64,000 nucleotides of DNA, from NCBI RefSeq assembly GCF_002153375.1, contig NZ_MTBQ01000001.1, positions 434,001 through 498,000 of the forward strand, given 5' to 3'. Below, one piece after another: positions 53,465-64,000 of this stretch. The stretch comes from Oceanobacillus rekensis (GTDB lineage Bacteria > Bacillota > Bacilli > Bacillales > Amphibacillaceae). The notes beneath the pieces are model-generated. The model saw only the letters and a list, made by a program, of their open reading frames with translations, was not told the origin of the DNA and did not search any database. The position numbers were made by a program, and so were the translations under genes. How positions within the stretch are numbered: position 1 is the stretch's first letter; each line of letters opens with the position of its first letter.

Positions 53465-53854
53465 TTACCATTTCCGATAAATGACTGTCCCGTTTCCCAT
53501 CATTTTAATCATTCTATTGCGTATTATATGTTTCAGTGGCCCTCTTGTAAAAGGCAGCACAAAAATAAATCCTACAATATCAGTAATAAATCCAGGTGAA
53601 AATAAAAATACAGCACCAATAAAAATACATATTCCATCAATTATTTCATCTGTTGGTGGAATTCCCTTACCCATCTGTAACTGGGCTTTCCTCCATACAG
53701 CCATGCCTTGATTTTTGGCAAGAGCCACACCTATTAAACCAGTCAATACGATTAGAAATACGATCCACCAAGGACCAGTCATTCCACCTATCCAAATAAA
53801 AACACCAATTTCCATGGCGGGAATAATCAGCAGAGCTAACAATAACCAGCGCAT
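53465..53854 (-). CDS. fxsA: FxsA family membrane protein
   Basis: 129-residue cytoplasmic-membrane protein of the FxsA family (named after suppression of F exclusion of phage T7 in Escherichia coli). Two or three TM segments at 1-45 (MRWLLLALLIIPAMEIGVFIWIGG) and the conserved LLFSPGFITDIVGF-like block at about 85-105 (FLFSPGFITDIVGFIFVLP). Start: the ATG ending at 53854 with AAAGG 10 bases upstream; a longer frame to 53881 has no ribosome site. It is transcribed toward ytvI with one base between the stop codons, so neither gene can have a separate terminator. Confidence 0.9.
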   Translation of the reverse strand: MRWLLLALLIIPAMEIGVFIWIGGMTGPWWIVFLIVLTGLIGVALAKNQGMAVWRKAQLQMGKGIPPTDEIIDGICIFIGAVFLFSPGFITDIVGFIFVLPFTRGPLKHIIRNRMIKMMGNGTVIYRKW

Positions 53855-54062
53855 CCTAAAACATCCTTTCCGCCCTTTCATTTTATCACGAATGGCAAGG
53901 AAACAGCAAAATCTAAAAAGCTAGATTAGTGACGTATGGACACTTCTTTAGCCTGCCGTAATAAAGGAAACCGAGGATGTAGGTCAGTTCGGTGTGCAAC
54001 TGGACGTGCTCTTTATATCCATGAATTTAATTGCTTGCCAATTCATATTTTTTATTAACTCA

Positions 54063-54102
54063 TTAAAAAAATGAAAATCGGCAATATACCGATTTCCATT
54101 TT
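54063..54102. terminator. Terminator of pfkA-pyk
   Basis: GAAAATCGG and CCGATTTCC form an 8-9 bp stem with a 7-base loop. T-runs follow on both strands; on the minus strand seven T. It lies about 50 bases after the pyk stop. Confidence 0.85.
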
Positions 54103-54152
54103 TTAACAGTAACACCTTAAGACAAGAGGCACTTCTGTTCTGAAATTATAAA

Positions 54153-55913
54153 TTAAAGTACGCTTGCATGACCTTCGTAAATATCACCTTTTGTACTATC
54201 AACTGTTATATCCTGGCCATCATTAAGAAGTTCGAAAACACCCTCGACACCAACGATAACCGGTATTCCAAGGCTTAAACCTACAACAGCTGCATGAGAA
54301 GTCAAACCACCTTCTTCTGTGATGATTGCAGAAGCTTTTTCAATTGCAGGCATCATATCACGATCTGTAGCATGTGTCACAAGGATATCGCCCTCCTGAA
54401 CATTTGCTAATGCCGCATCATTCGTTTTAGCGAAAACAGCACGGCCATATGCGCTTCTTCTGCCAATACCTTGCCCTTTAGCAATAACATCACCAATAAC
54501 ATGAACTTTCAACAGATTTGTTGTACCACTTTCAGCTACTGGTACACCTGCAGTAATAATTACTCTGCTTCCACGTACACATAGGCCTGTTTCTAATCCT
54601 TTATCAATTGCGATATCAAGCATTTCATCTGTAGATTTAGCAACTTCACCTTTTACTGCATGTACACCCCAAACAAGAGAGAGTTGGCGATTAACCGAGT
54701 CAGAGAACGTAACCGCAAGAATCGTTGCTTGTGGTCTGTATTTTGAAATCATTCTTGCTGTGTGACCACTTTCCGTTGGTGTAATGATGGTATCAACACT
54801 TAGATTAAGCGCTGTATGTGTTACAGATTGGCTAATTGCTTCTGTAATCGTCATATCTACATTTTTGGACCGTTCGTTTAAAATTGATTTATGTTCCAAG
54901 GCAGATTCTGCTTTCAATGCGATATTGCTCATCGTTTGTACTGCTTCAACCGGGTAAATCCCTGCAGCAGTTTCACCAGAAAGCATAATTGCATCTGTTC
55001 CATCAAAAATTGCATTGGCAACGTCAGATGCTTCCGCTCTAGTTGGACGAGGATTTCTCTGCATTGAGTCAAGCATTTGTGTTGCGGTAATAACTGGTTT
55101 CCCTACATTATTACATTCTTTAATCATTGCCTTTTGTACGAGTGGAACATCCTCAGCAGGTATCTCTACACCTAGATCTCCACGCGCTACCATCAATCCA
55201 TCACTTACTTCCAGGATGCTGTCAATATTGTCGACACCTTCCTGATTTTCAATTTTAGAGATGATTTGGATATGTGTACCCTGTTTGCTTTCAAGTAATT
55301 CTTTGATTTCAAGAATATCAGATGCCCGGCGAACGAAAGATGCTGCAATAAAATCAACATCCTGTTCAATCCCAAAACTAATGTCTGCAGCATCCTTTTC
55401 TGTAATCCCTGGAAGATTTACAGATACATTAGGTACATTGACACCTTTTTTATTTTTAATTACACCGGAGTTCATTGCCTTTGTAGTAATTTCGCCTCTT
55501 GCCTGATCAATTTCAATTACTTCAAGTTCAATCAATCCGTCATCAAGCAAAATTTTGGATCCCACATGTACATCATTGATTAAACCTTCATATGTTACAG
55601 AAAACTTCTCTGCAGTACCTTCTACTTCATGCATAGAAATAATGACATTATTTCCTTGTACAAGATCCGCATAGCCTTCTATAAAGTTACTTGTTCTAAT
55701 TTCTGGACCTTTCGTATCCAATAAAATGGCTACTGTTTTATTTTTATTTTTAGCAGCTTCTCTTATATTCTTTATGCGGGCACCATGCTCGTCAAAATCA
55801 CCATGTGAAAAGTTTAGTCTAGCAACGTTCATTCCAGCATCAATTAACCTCTCAAGTGTCTCCACCGTCTCTGAAGCTGGTCCTATAGTACATACAATTT
55901 TAGTATTTCTCAT
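54153..55913 (-). CDS. pyk: Pyruvate kinase with C-terminal PEP-utiliser domain
   Basis: 586-residue Bacillus-type pyruvate kinase; makes pyruvate and ATP from phosphoenolpyruvate and ADP. Catalytic TIM barrel with [34 protein letters not shown], the active-site Lys region SKIENQEGV, the [11 protein letters not shown] metal site and TQMLDSM. After the C domain it carries an extra domain (about 478-586) with [14 protein letters not shown], homologous to the phosphohistidine domain of PEP synthase and enzyme I. The extra domain is a normal feature of this group. The start is the ATG ending at 55913 with GGAGG 12 bases upstream. It follows pfkA by 90 bp. Confidence 0.97.
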   Translation of the reverse strand: MRNTKIVCTIGPASETVETLERLIDAGMNVARLNFSHGDFDEHGARIKNIREAAKNKNKTVAILLDTKGPEIRTSNFIEGYADLVQGNNVIISMHEVEGTAEKFSVTYEGLINDVHVGSKILLDDGLIELEVIEIDQARGEITTKAMNSGVIKNKKGVNVPNVSVNLPGITEKDAADISFGIEQDVDFIAASFVRRASDILEIKELLESKQGTHIQIISKIENQEGVDNIDSILEVSDGLMVARGDLGVEIPAEDVPLVQKAMIKECNNVGKPVITATQMLDSMQRNPRPTRAEASDVANAIFDGTDAIMLSGETAAGIYPVEAVQTMSNIALKAESALEHKSILNERSKNVDMTITEAISQSVTHTALNLSVDTIITPTESGHTARMISKYRPQATILAVTFSDSVNRQLSLVWGVHAVKGEVAKSTDEMLDIAIDKGLETGLCVRGSRVIITAGVPVAESGTTNLLKVHVIGDVIAKGQGIGRRSAYGRAVFAKTNDAALANVQEGDILVTHATDRDMMPAIEKASAIITEEGGLTSHAAVVGLSLGIPVIVGVEGVFELLNDGQDITVDSTKGDIYEGHASVL

Positions 55914-56003
55914 GTATCTTTCTTCCTCCTTGTTCATCATTCCTAAAGTTTTACAGTTCTTGTTGTAAGCATTTGTTAATCATTCCATTTTAATTATGGA
56001 AAT

Positions 56004-57002
<999 letters not shown>

Positions 57003-57142
57003 TTACTGTACCATACCCTTTAAAGATAAATAAAAACAGTAGAAATAGCAATGATTATCCTATGTGTAAAGATAAATTTATAATGATCTTCGCAAACTAA
57101 GAGACTGATACTATAAATTATCAGCCTCAACTACTACAGATA

Positions 57143-58099
57143 CTATATTATCTCATACGTACCAATCTGTTTATACTTTTCCCATCTATTTTCAAGTAAT
57201 TCTTCTTTCGTTAATTTACTTAAAGAATCTAACGAAAGCTTTAGAATTTGATCGATATTTACTGATTGCTTATCAAGATCGCGATGTGCTCCACCTTTAG
57301 GTTCTGGTATGACCTGATCTATTACCTTCAATTCTTTCAAATCATTGGCAGTAATTTTCATTGATTCGGCCGCCCGTTTAGCTTGTCCCGAATCCTTCCA
57401 AAGAAGTGCTGCTGCACCTTCTGGAGAAATTACCGAATAAGTGGAATTCTCCAGCATATGAATCTGGTCTCCGACACCCAATGCCAAAGCGCCTCCACTA
57501 CCACCTTCACCAATAACGATGCAAACAATCGGGACAGTCAGCCCTGCCATTTCCATCAGGTTTCTAGCAATTGCTTCACTTTGCCCTCTTTCTTCGGCAG
57601 CTTTTCCTGGGTATGCTCCCTTCGTATCAATAAAACAAATAATTGGCCGATTGAATTTCTCCGCCTGTTTCATATGCCGTAGTGCTTTTCGATATCCCTC
57701 CGGATGTGGCATTCCAAAGTTTCTGCGAATATTTTCTTTCGTGTCTTTTCCACGTTGATGACCAATTACGGTTACAGGTTTTCCGTTATAATATGCTATT
57801 CCTGCTACAATTGCTTCATCATCCCCATAGTTTCGATCACCATGAAATTCGATAAAGTCGGTGAATAGTTTTCCTATATAATCCAATGTTGTTGGACGCA
57901 TTGGATGCCTAGCCATCTGAACTCGATTCCACGGTTTCAAGTTACCATAAATTTCATCCTCGAGAACAGAGAGACGTTTTTCCAACGTTTCAATCTCAGC
58001 CGTTAAATCTATTTCACTATTCTCCGTAAAACTTTTCAACTCTGCTATCTTTTCTTTCAAGTTAATAATCGGCTTTTCAAATTCAAGTGCCTGATTCAT
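57143..58099 (-). CDS. accA: Acetyl-CoA carboxylase carboxyltransferase subunit alpha
   Basis: 318-residue alpha subunit of the carboxyltransferase, which transfers CO2 from biotin to acetyl-CoA to give malonyl-CoA for fatty acid synthesis. Signature segments: [14 protein letters not shown] at the N-terminus, [43 protein letters not shown], and the oxyanion region [16 protein letters not shown] plus [12 protein letters not shown]. Its ATG overlaps the accD stop by 4 bp (ATGA), keeping the two subunits in step. No convincing terminator follows; only a short CTGATA / TATCAG stem at about 57101-57126. Confidence 0.97.
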   Translation of the reverse strand: MNQALEFEKPIINLKEKIAELKSFTENSEIDLTAEIETLEKRLSVLEDEIYGNLKPWNRVQMARHPMRPTTLDYIGKLFTDFIEFHGDRNYGDDEAIVAGIAYYNGKPVTVIGHQRGKDTKENIRRNFGMPHPEGYRKALRHMKQAEKFNRPIICFIDTKGAYPGKAAEERGQSEAIARNLMEMAGLTVPIVCIVIGEGGSGGALALGVGDQIHMLENSTYSVISPEGAAALLWKDSGQAKRAAESMKITANDLKELKVIDQVIPEPKGGAHRDLDKQSVNIDQILKLSLDSLSKLTKEELLENRWEKYKQIGTYEII

Positions 58100-58956
58100 T
58101 GTTTTTCGCCACCTTTATGATGCAATTCAAGAAGCTTTGAAAGGGTTGATTTCATATCATGTCGGTGAATTACTTTATCTAATTGACCATGCTTTAATTG
58201 AAACTCTGCAGTCTGAAAATCTTCTGGTAACTTTTCACGAATGGTTTGTTCAATGATTCTTCTTCCAGCAAATCCTATTAATGCACCAGGTTCAGCAAAG
58301 TTATAATCACCAATGGAAGCAAAGCTCGCTGAAACACCGCCAGTAGTTGGGTGCGTCATGACAGAAATCATTAATCCACCTTTATCACTAAAGCGTTTAA
58401 TGGCAATAGAGGTTTTTGCCATCTGCATTAAGCTTAAAACACCTTCCTGCATCCTCGCTCCACCAGAAGCTGTAAAAATACAAAAAGGCAATGATTCATT
58501 TTTTGCATTTTCAATTGCCCGAGCAATTTTCTCACCCATTGCGGAGCCCATACTGCCCATGCGGAAACTAGAATCCATGACAGCAAATGCAACCCAAATG
58601 CCATCTATCATTCCTTTTCCGGTAACAACACCCTCGTTCAGTTCTGTTTTTTGACGGTCTTTTGCAATTTTCTCCTCATAATCAGGAAAATTAAGTGGGT
58701 TTCCGGAAGTTATTCCTTTGTCCCATTCTTGAAATGATTCCACATCAAATAAACTGTCTATTCGTTCCCATGCTGTCATTGGATGATGATAGCCACAGTT
58801 TGGACATACGTTCATTGATTTCTTCATTTCTTTTCGATAATATATTTTATTGCAACTCCTGCATTTTTGCATAAGTCCTTCAGGAACATCCATCTTAGCC
58901 TGTTCATTCGGTATGGATGCATATTTCTTGCGCTTGCCGAAAAAATCCTTTAGCAA
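58096..58956 (-). CDS. accD: Acetyl-CoA carboxylase carboxyltransferase subunit beta (TTG start)
   Basis: 286-residue beta subunit. An N-terminal zinc ribbon ([28 protein letters not shown]) is followed by the crotonase-fold carboxyltransferase domain with [53 protein letters not shown] and [15 protein letters not shown]. The start is taken at TTG (58954-58956), because AAAGGAGG lies 7 bases upstream and the resulting [16 protein letters not shown] matches the AccD N-terminus. A frame to 58992 would place the ribosome site inside the gene. Followed by accA with a 4-bp overlap. No FapR site was recognised upstream. Confidence 0.96.
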   Translation of the reverse strand: MLKDFFGKRKKYASIPNEQAKMDVPEGLMQKCRSCNKIYYRKEMKKSMNVCPNCGYHHPMTAWERIDSLFDVESFQEWDKGITSGNPLNFPDYEEKIAKDRQKTELNEGVVTGKGMIDGIWVAFAVMDSSFRMGSMGSAMGEKIARAIENAKNESLPFCIFTASGGARMQEGVLSLMQMAKTSIAIKRFSDKGGLMISVMTHPTTGGVSASFASIGDYNFAEPGALIGFAGRRIIEQTIREKLPEDFQTAEFQLKHGQLDKVIHRHDMKSTLSKLLELHHKGGEKQ

Positions 58957-58992
58957 GGTTATTCCTCCTTTAATACCTACCTTGTCATGCAA

Positions 58993-59410
58993 GCATGTAC
59001 AAATTTTTCTAGAACTTTCTCAATAACGATAGCTTTGCTAAAAGAGTGTCAAAAACAGTTGAAAGAAATTGTTTTCTCTCAACCGTTTGACAACATCATT
59101 TCACTTAAAAATCAACCCTTAAGATGGATGAATCATCATGCTAATTCTGTCAGTTTTGAATAAACTAATTATCTAACATTAGTTGCTAACAGTATGGGAG
59201 AATTCCTTCATTTAAATCCAAATCTTATTCAATAAGATTTTACATTTTATTAAATAAATAGTTGAAGTTAATGTTATGTTTTATGTAAAAACCATCTATG
59301 TTGCTTGGTTGACATTGACACTGCATACAGGAAATCCGCAATTTTGAAACTTGTAAAGGATTTCCAAAAACCCAGTTCGTTTTTAATTTTATTTTTGCAA
59401 ACACAATTAT
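58993..59410. other. Intergenic space between ytsJ and accD
   Basis: 418 bp with no credible ORF. On the minus strand GTTGAGAGAAA and TTTCTTTCAAC (59058-59083) form an 11-bp stem (one G-U) followed by TGTTTTTG, a likely terminator for ytsJ although 330 bases from its stop. The accDA promoter must lie between there and 58957; no consensus was firm. Confidence 0.55.
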
Positions 59411-60646
59411 TTATCTTTCTATATTGGTTAATCTTCTTGTTTTTTCTGCAATTTCCTCTGGATCAACCTTTATCCGAGCGACACCTGAGTCCATCGCCGC
59501 CATTGCAACTCTAGAAGCTACTAATGGTGCAACACGCTTGTCAAAAGGACTTGGAATTACATAATCATCATGCAACTCACTTTCATCTATCAGTGATGCA
59601 ATCGCTTCTGCCGCCGCTACTTTCATTTGTTCATTGATTCTTGTAGCTCTAACATCTAATGCTCCTCGGAAAATACCTGGAAACGCAAGCACATTGTTTA
59701 CTTGATTGGCAAAATCCGATCTACCTGTACCAATGACTCTTGCACCTGCTTCTTTTGCTTCCCCCGGTAGTATTTCAGGATCAGGGTTTGCCATTGCAAA
59801 TATAATCGCATCATCATTCATGGTGGCTACCATGTCTTTTGTTAATGCCCCCCCGATAGACACTCCAATAAATACATCTGCATCCACTAGAACATCTTCC
59901 AGTGAACCTTCTTGTTTATTGTTATTCGTAAACTTGGCAACAGTGTCTTTCATATTATTCATTCCATATGGCCTGTCTTCGTAGATTGCTCCTTTGGAAT
60001 CACACATAATCATTTCACGGACACCAAAACTCTGCAATAAACGAATAATCGCAATGCCTGCTGCACCGGCTCCATTGGCTACTACTTTAATCTCAGAAAA
60101 CTCCTTGCCAACTAGCTTTAATGCATTAATCAAACCTGCTACCGTCACAATTGCAGTTCCATGCTGATCATCATGGAAAATTGGAATGTTCGTTTCACTT
60201 TTTAAACGCTCTTCAATAATGAAACAGTTAGGTGCAGCAATATCTTCCAGATTGACACCACCAAAATTCGGTTCAAGCAATTTAACCGTCTGCACAATTT
60301 GATCTACATCATGCGTTGCTAAACAAATTGGGAATGCATCAACACCTGCAAATCCTTTGAATAATACAGCTTTACCTTCCATAACTGGAAGTGCTGCCTC
60401 CGGACCAATATTCCCAAGCCCAAGTACAGCTGAACCATCACTAACAACTGCTACCATATTGCCTTTCATTGTATAATCATATACGGTTTCGGTTCGATCA
60501 TAAATCTCCTTACACGGCTCCGCTACTCCAGGTGAGTATGCCAGACTTAAATCTTCTGCATTATTAACTGGTACCTTTGTGTTGACTTCTAATTTTCCTT
60601 GATTTACTTTGTGCATATGCAGTGCTTCATCTCTTAAGTTTGCCAT
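59411..60646 (-). CDS. ytsJ: NADP-dependent malic enzyme (YtsJ)
   Basis: 411-residue malic enzyme that decarboxylates malate to pyruvate. N-terminal malic domain with [15 protein letters not shown], the catalytic region [29 protein letters not shown], the metal ligands [16 protein letters not shown] and [11 protein letters not shown], and a Rossmann domain with [13 protein letters not shown]. The C-terminus has [13 protein letters not shown]. In Bacillus subtilis YtsJ is the NADP-dependent, main growth-supporting malic enzyme and is located between dnaE and accD, as here. The ATG follows AAGGGGAGAG. It is monocistronic by spacing. Confidence 0.95.
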   Translation of the reverse strand: MANLRDEALHMHKVNQGKLEVNTKVPVNNAEDLSLAYSPGVAEPCKEIYDRTETVYDYTMKGNMVAVVSDGSAVLGLGNIGPEAALPVMEGKAVLFKGFAGVDAFPICLATHDVDQIVQTVKLLEPNFGGVNLEDIAAPNCFIIEERLKSETNIPIFHDDQHGTAIVTVAGLINALKLVGKEFSEIKVVANGAGAAGIAIIRLLQSFGVREMIMCDSKGAIYEDRPYGMNNMKDTVAKFTNNNKQEGSLEDVLVDADVFIGVSIGGALTKDMVATMNDDAIIFAMANPDPEILPGEAKEAGARVIGTGRSDFANQVNNVLAFPGIFRGALDVRATRINEQMKVAAAEAIASLIDESELHDDYVIPSPFDKRVAPLVASRVAMAAMDSGVARIKVDPEEIAEKTRRLTNIER

Positions 60647-60934
60647 TTGTTTATTCTCTCCCCTTTTATGTAGAAGGTCTATTAGTCATATAGTTAATCT
60701 AGGGTGGCATTCATGAAAAAGTAAATATAAAAATTGCTGTTGCATTAGAATAATCGACTTATTTTTATAGTGTTCTGACCATTAATAACTTCTTTATTAT
60801 ACCAGATGATTTTTCTCTGTAAAGTAATCTCTATTTCTTAATCACCGTATAAACGATGGTATACCTAACTTTTGGGAAGGGACGATTAACGCAATCTCAT
60901 TTTTGAAAACAGCCTTCTAGTTGTGGAGATATGC

Positions 60935-63900
60935 TCAAGATTTATTCTGGAGCACTACATTCTCTTTTCCGAAATAACGATTCAATTCCGTGATGCACCC
61001 ATGATCTGGTTTAACATAATATTCATCCGCAAGTTGGTAGGTCTGCTTCTTTTCCTCATCATAAATAATAATTGGCGTAGCACCCGGATAGTGCATTGCA
61101 ACTTTTTTAATCGTTTTTAATGCATCTCTGCTTGTACTGCTGCTTGATCTTATAAAAAGACGCTTTGTAGGCTGATTGGAAAGCTCCTCACCTTGAAACG
61201 GTTTCAATGAATCAATAACCCATTGAAGCTTATTATTTCTCGCTTCGACTTTCCCTGTAATGCTGATGATTACTTCCTCATCGAGGAAACGACTCGTGTC
61301 CCTGAACAAGTCAGGAAAAATAACTGCATCCATTTCTGTCTGTTCATCACCCAGTGTAAGAAAAGCCATTCGGTCACCGCGTTTAGTACGAATTGTTTTT
61401 ATGGATTGAATAATCACTGTTGCCTTTATATTTCGCTTGCCAACCAATTTAGCCGCATTCTCCAATGAAATAAAACCATTCTCTCTTAAACGTGTTCTGT
61501 ATTCCTTCAACGGGTGACTTGATATATACATTCCAAGAAGTTCCTTTTCGTCCGATAACTTCTTAACTTGACTAAAGTCTTCGATATTAACATAATCGGC
61601 CTCAAGTTCTAACTTGTTCTGAAATAAACTGGACTGACTGGAGAAATCACTGAAGAGCTCTCCCTGCTCCATAGCCTGTTCTATGGAAGCTAGTAAACTT
61701 GCTCGATTTGAATGTGTTTCATCAAATGTACCTGCAATAATTAGATTTTCTAATGTTGTTCGATTAACCAATTTAGAAGACACACGCAGACAGAAATCAA
61801 AAAGGTTTTTAAAAGAACCGTCCTTCCTTACACGGATAATTTCCGAAATAGCTTGATTGCCGACACCTTTAATGGAAGATAGTCCCATTCGGATGCTTGC
61901 TCTTTCCACGGTATATTTACCAAAACTCTGGTTAATATTTGGTGGGAGAATGTCTTGACCCATCCCTCTTAGTTCCTGAATATACGCCTGCTGCTTTTCT
62001 TGTTGGTTCCGAGTACTGCTTAATAATTCCGCAAAAAAGCTTGCAGGATAATTTGCTTTTAAAAAGGCAAGCTGATAGGAAATTTTACTGTATGCTACCG
62101 CATGACTTCTTGGAAACCCATAGTTGGAAAATTTAACAATCCAGCTGAAAATCTCTTCCGCAATATACTGATCATAACCATTATTGTTACACCCGTTGAT
62201 GAATGCTTCCCGTTGGGTGTCCATGACATCCTTTTTCTTTTTGCTGACAGCCCTGCGCAATATATCTGCCTCACCAAGGGTAAACCCGGCAATTTGATTG
62301 GCAATTTGCATGATCTGTTCCTGATAAACAAGAACACCAAATGTCTTCTCAAGAATTGGTTTCAAGTCCGGGTGTGGATAGGTAACTTCTTCCTTCCCAT
62401 GCTTGCGGGCAATATAAGTAGGGATAAAGTCCATTGGACCCGGCCTGAAGAGCGCATTGACAGCAACAATATCTTCAAATGATGTCGGTGCGAGTCTTGT
62501 TAAAACTTGCTTCATACCTTGGGATTCCAACTGGAAGACACCATTCGTCTGCCCTTTTCGCAACAATTCGTAGGTTTTCTCGTCATAATCTGGAATCTTT
62601 TCCAAGGATAAGTGCTTATCTGCTGTGTATTTGATCGTCTGGATAATTTTCTCAAGCAATGTTAAATTTCTCAAGCCAAGAAAATCCATTTTCAATAATC
62701 CGATTGCTTCCAAATCATTCATTGGAAACTGGGTAAGATGTGTATTTGTTGTCCCCACTGTTAATGGTACATTTCCGATTAAAGGTTGCTCACTGATAAC
62801 AACCCCTGCAGCATGGGTAGAAATATGTCTCGGTAATCCTTCGAGTTTTACAGCTACGGAAAATAAAGCCTTTAATGTTGGTGAACTTTTGACATAATTA
62901 TTCAGTTCTTCAGAAGCTTTCATGATTTCCAGGATACTCATTTTGGATTGGATCGGTATTTCTTTTAAAATAAAATTTGCATCCTGTTGATTAATATCCA
63001 TTGTTTTAATTAATTCTCTGATTAAGGATCGTGCTGCAAAGGTCCCAAAAGTAATAATTTGGGCAACATGGTCTTCCCCATATTTGTTTCTTACATATTC
63101 AATTACTTCATCCCGTCTTGCATCAGAAAAATCAACGTCAATATCCGGCATTGTCAATCGCTCCGGGTTTAAGAAACGTTCGAATAACAAGTTGTATTCA
63201 ATGGGGTCGACATCTGTGATACCTAGTACATAGGCAACAATTGACCCTGCAGAAGAGCCCCGTCCAGGTCCAACAAGAATTTGATTATCTTTAGCATAAG
63301 CAATAAAATCAGCCACAATTAAAAAGTAGTCACTGAAATTCATGGATTGAATAATATGAAGCTCATATGCTAAACGATCTTTAATCTTTTCTGTGAGGAC
63401 ACTGTATTTCTTTTCAACATTCTCAAAGCACTGTTTAGCTAAGTAATCATTTGCCTTCATCCCATCTGGAACAGGAAAAGACGGGATAAGCTGTTGGTCG
63501 AAATCAAATGTTACATGACATTTGTTTTTAATGACTTCCGTCTCATCAAGTACTTCCGGCCAAAATGAATGGAAGCTCTCCATCATCTCAGCTTCCGAAC
63601 GAAGATGTCTATTTTTTAACAAGGGATCGATCATCTTCAATTCCCACTTCTTCCCATTTTTCATTGCCTGTAAGCAATCATAGGCAATATCATCTTTTTC
63701 ATGAAGATAGCTCACATTATTAATTGCTACAACAGGGATGTTATACCTTTCATGGAAAGCTTTTACCGCCTGAAGCAGTTGTCTGTCTTCTTCTGTGCTC
63801 TGATGTCCTACACCAAGGTAAAAATCACCCTCTGCGAAAAGTGCTTGCCATTCATTTAAATATGCAGCTGTATCTTCATTTGTATATGTAAGGAAATAGG

Positions 63901-64000
63901 TTTGGAGTTTCTCACTATTCGTAGGAAAGATACAAATTAACTGATCACTGTACGTACGTAATTCTTCCCTAGCTATACCATCTTTGCCTTGAAGTTGAAT
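60935..64000 (-). CDS. dnaE: DNA polymerase III alpha subunit DnaE (5' end outside the window)
   Basis: 1021 codons of a DnaE of about 1115; the N-terminal part of the PHP domain lies beyond base 64000 and the frame is open to the edge. The visible PHP part ends VVAINNVSYLHEKDDIA. The polymerase core has GPGRGSSAGSIVAYVLGI and the catalytic acid motif PDIDVDFSDARRDEVIEYV. The palm and fingers continue with HAAGVVIS, KMDFLGLRNLT and FGVLVYQEQIMQIA. Tandem HhH (SIKGVGNQAISEI) and an OB fold (IKATVIIQSIKTIRTKRGDRMAFLTLGDE) follow. DnaE extends primers before handing over to PolC in Firmicutes. Downstream of it lie ytsJ and accD. Confidence 0.97.
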   Translation of the reverse strand: MQLQGKDGIAREELRTYSDQLICIFPTNSEKLQTYFLTYTNEDTAAYLNEWQALFAEGDFYLGVGHQSTEEDRQLLQAVKAFHERYNIPVVAINNVSYLHEKDDIAYDCLQAMKNGKKWELKMIDPLLKNRHLRSEAEMMESFHSFWPEVLDETEVIKNKCHVTFDFDQQLIPSFPVPDGMKANDYLAKQCFENVEKKYSVLTEKIKDRLAYELHIIQSMNFSDYFLIVADFIAYAKDNQILVGPGRGSSAGSIVAYVLGITDVDPIEYNLLFERFLNPERLTMPDIDVDFSDARRDEVIEYVRNKYGEDHVAQIITFGTFAARSLIRELIKTMDINQQDANFILKEIPIQSKMSILEIMKASEELNNYVKSSPTLKALFSVAVKLEGLPRHISTHAAGVVISEQPLIGNVPLTVGTTNTHLTQFPMNDLEAIGLLKMDFLGLRNLTLLEKIIQTIKYTADKHLSLEKIPDYDEKTYELLRKGQTNGVFQLESQGMKQVLTRLAPTSFEDIVAVNALFRPGPMDFIPTYIARKHGKEEVTYPHPDLKPILEKTFGVLVYQEQIMQIANQIAGFTLGEADILRRAVSKKKKDVMDTQREAFINGCNNNGYDQYIAEEIFSWIVKFSNYGFPRSHAVAYSKISYQLAFLKANYPASFFAELLSSTRNQQEKQQAYIQELRGMGQDILPPNINQSFGKYTVERASIRMGLSSIKGVGNQAISEIIRVRKDGSFKNLFDFCLRVSSKLVNRTTLENLIIAGTFDETHSNRASLLASIEQAMEQGELFSDFSSQSSLFQNKLELEADYVNIEDFSQVKKLSDEKELLGMYISSHPLKEYRTRLRENGFISLENAAKLVGKRNIKATVIIQSIKTIRTKRGDRMAFLTLGDEQTEMDAVIFPDLFRDTSRFLDEEVIISITGKVEARNNKLQWVIDSLKPFQGEELSNQPTKRLFIRSSSSTSRDALKTIKKVAMHYPGATPIIIYDEEKKQTYQLADEYYVKPDHGCITELNRYFGKENVVLQNKS

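Overview
The window is chromosomal DNA from a low-GC, spore-forming member of the Bacillaceae. Codon use, the strong AGGAGG-type ribosome sites, sporulation genes (sspI, ytxC, ytvI), a sigma-W-type promoter, T-box and L20 leaders, and above all the gene order all point there. The order lcfA-yshE-mutS2-polX-yshB-zapA-(rnhC)-pheT-pheS-ysgA-sspI ... ysdC-dut-ysdB-ysdA-rplT-rpmI-infC-thrS-ytxC-dnaI-dnaB-nrdR-gapB-coaE-mutM-polA-phoR-phoP-mdh-icd-citZ-ytvI-fxsA-pyk-pfkA-accA-accD-ytsJ-dnaE follows one block of the Bacillus subtilis chromosome as I remember it. Several differences (no speD, no ytaF, extra dispersed repeats) suggest an Oceanobacillus/Virgibacillus-like halotolerant genus. That genus call is inference.

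Layout. 0-7 kb (minus strand): the 5' part of a fatty acyl-CoA ligase, yshE with an unannotated 26-codon membrane ORF, mutS2, polX, cvpA-like yshB and zapA. 7.2-8.2 kb (plus): a wrecked rnhC that keeps both ends but has lost its catalytic core, then ung. 8.4-13.2 kb (minus): pheT and pheS behind a T-box, and the rRNA methyltransferase rlmP. 13.2-19.2 kb (plus): sspI, a four-gene operon (membrane-anchored protein, two ABC-2 permeases, ATPase) and a transglycosylase. 19.7-28.8 kb: ysdC, dut, ysdB (plus, sigma-W promoter), a VTT-domain protein, ysdA, the infC-rpmI-rplT operon under an L20 leader, thrS under a T-box, and ytxC.

28.9-37.0 kb is the accessory part. Three decayed genes (a zinc-ribbon membrane protein, a transglutaminase-like protein and an unrecognised gene) surround a Bce-type peptide-antibiotic detoxification module (response regulator, sensor kinase, ABC ATPase, large permease), an FMN reductase and a DUF454 protein. 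A partial copy of the dnaI terminator lies at the far edge of this segment, which suggests that about 6.4 kb was inserted between dnaI and ytxC.

37.1-64 kb (almost all minus) is core information processing and central carbon metabolism: helicase loading (dnaB, dnaI), nrdR, gluconeogenic gapB with a CcpN-type operator, coaE, mutM, polA, phoPR, the TCA genes citZ-icd-mdh with hairpins between them, ytvI and fxsA, glycolytic pfkA-pyk, acetyl-CoA carboxylase accDA, malic enzyme and the replicative polymerase dnaE (cut by the window end). Intergenic DNA is unusually rich in dispersed repeats: a 360-480 bp structured element (two copies plus a remnant), a small element with GTTCAAAAA ends (three copies), a 151-bp tandem repeat and a lone palindrome. 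No tRNA, rRNA, CRISPR array or intact transposase gene was found.
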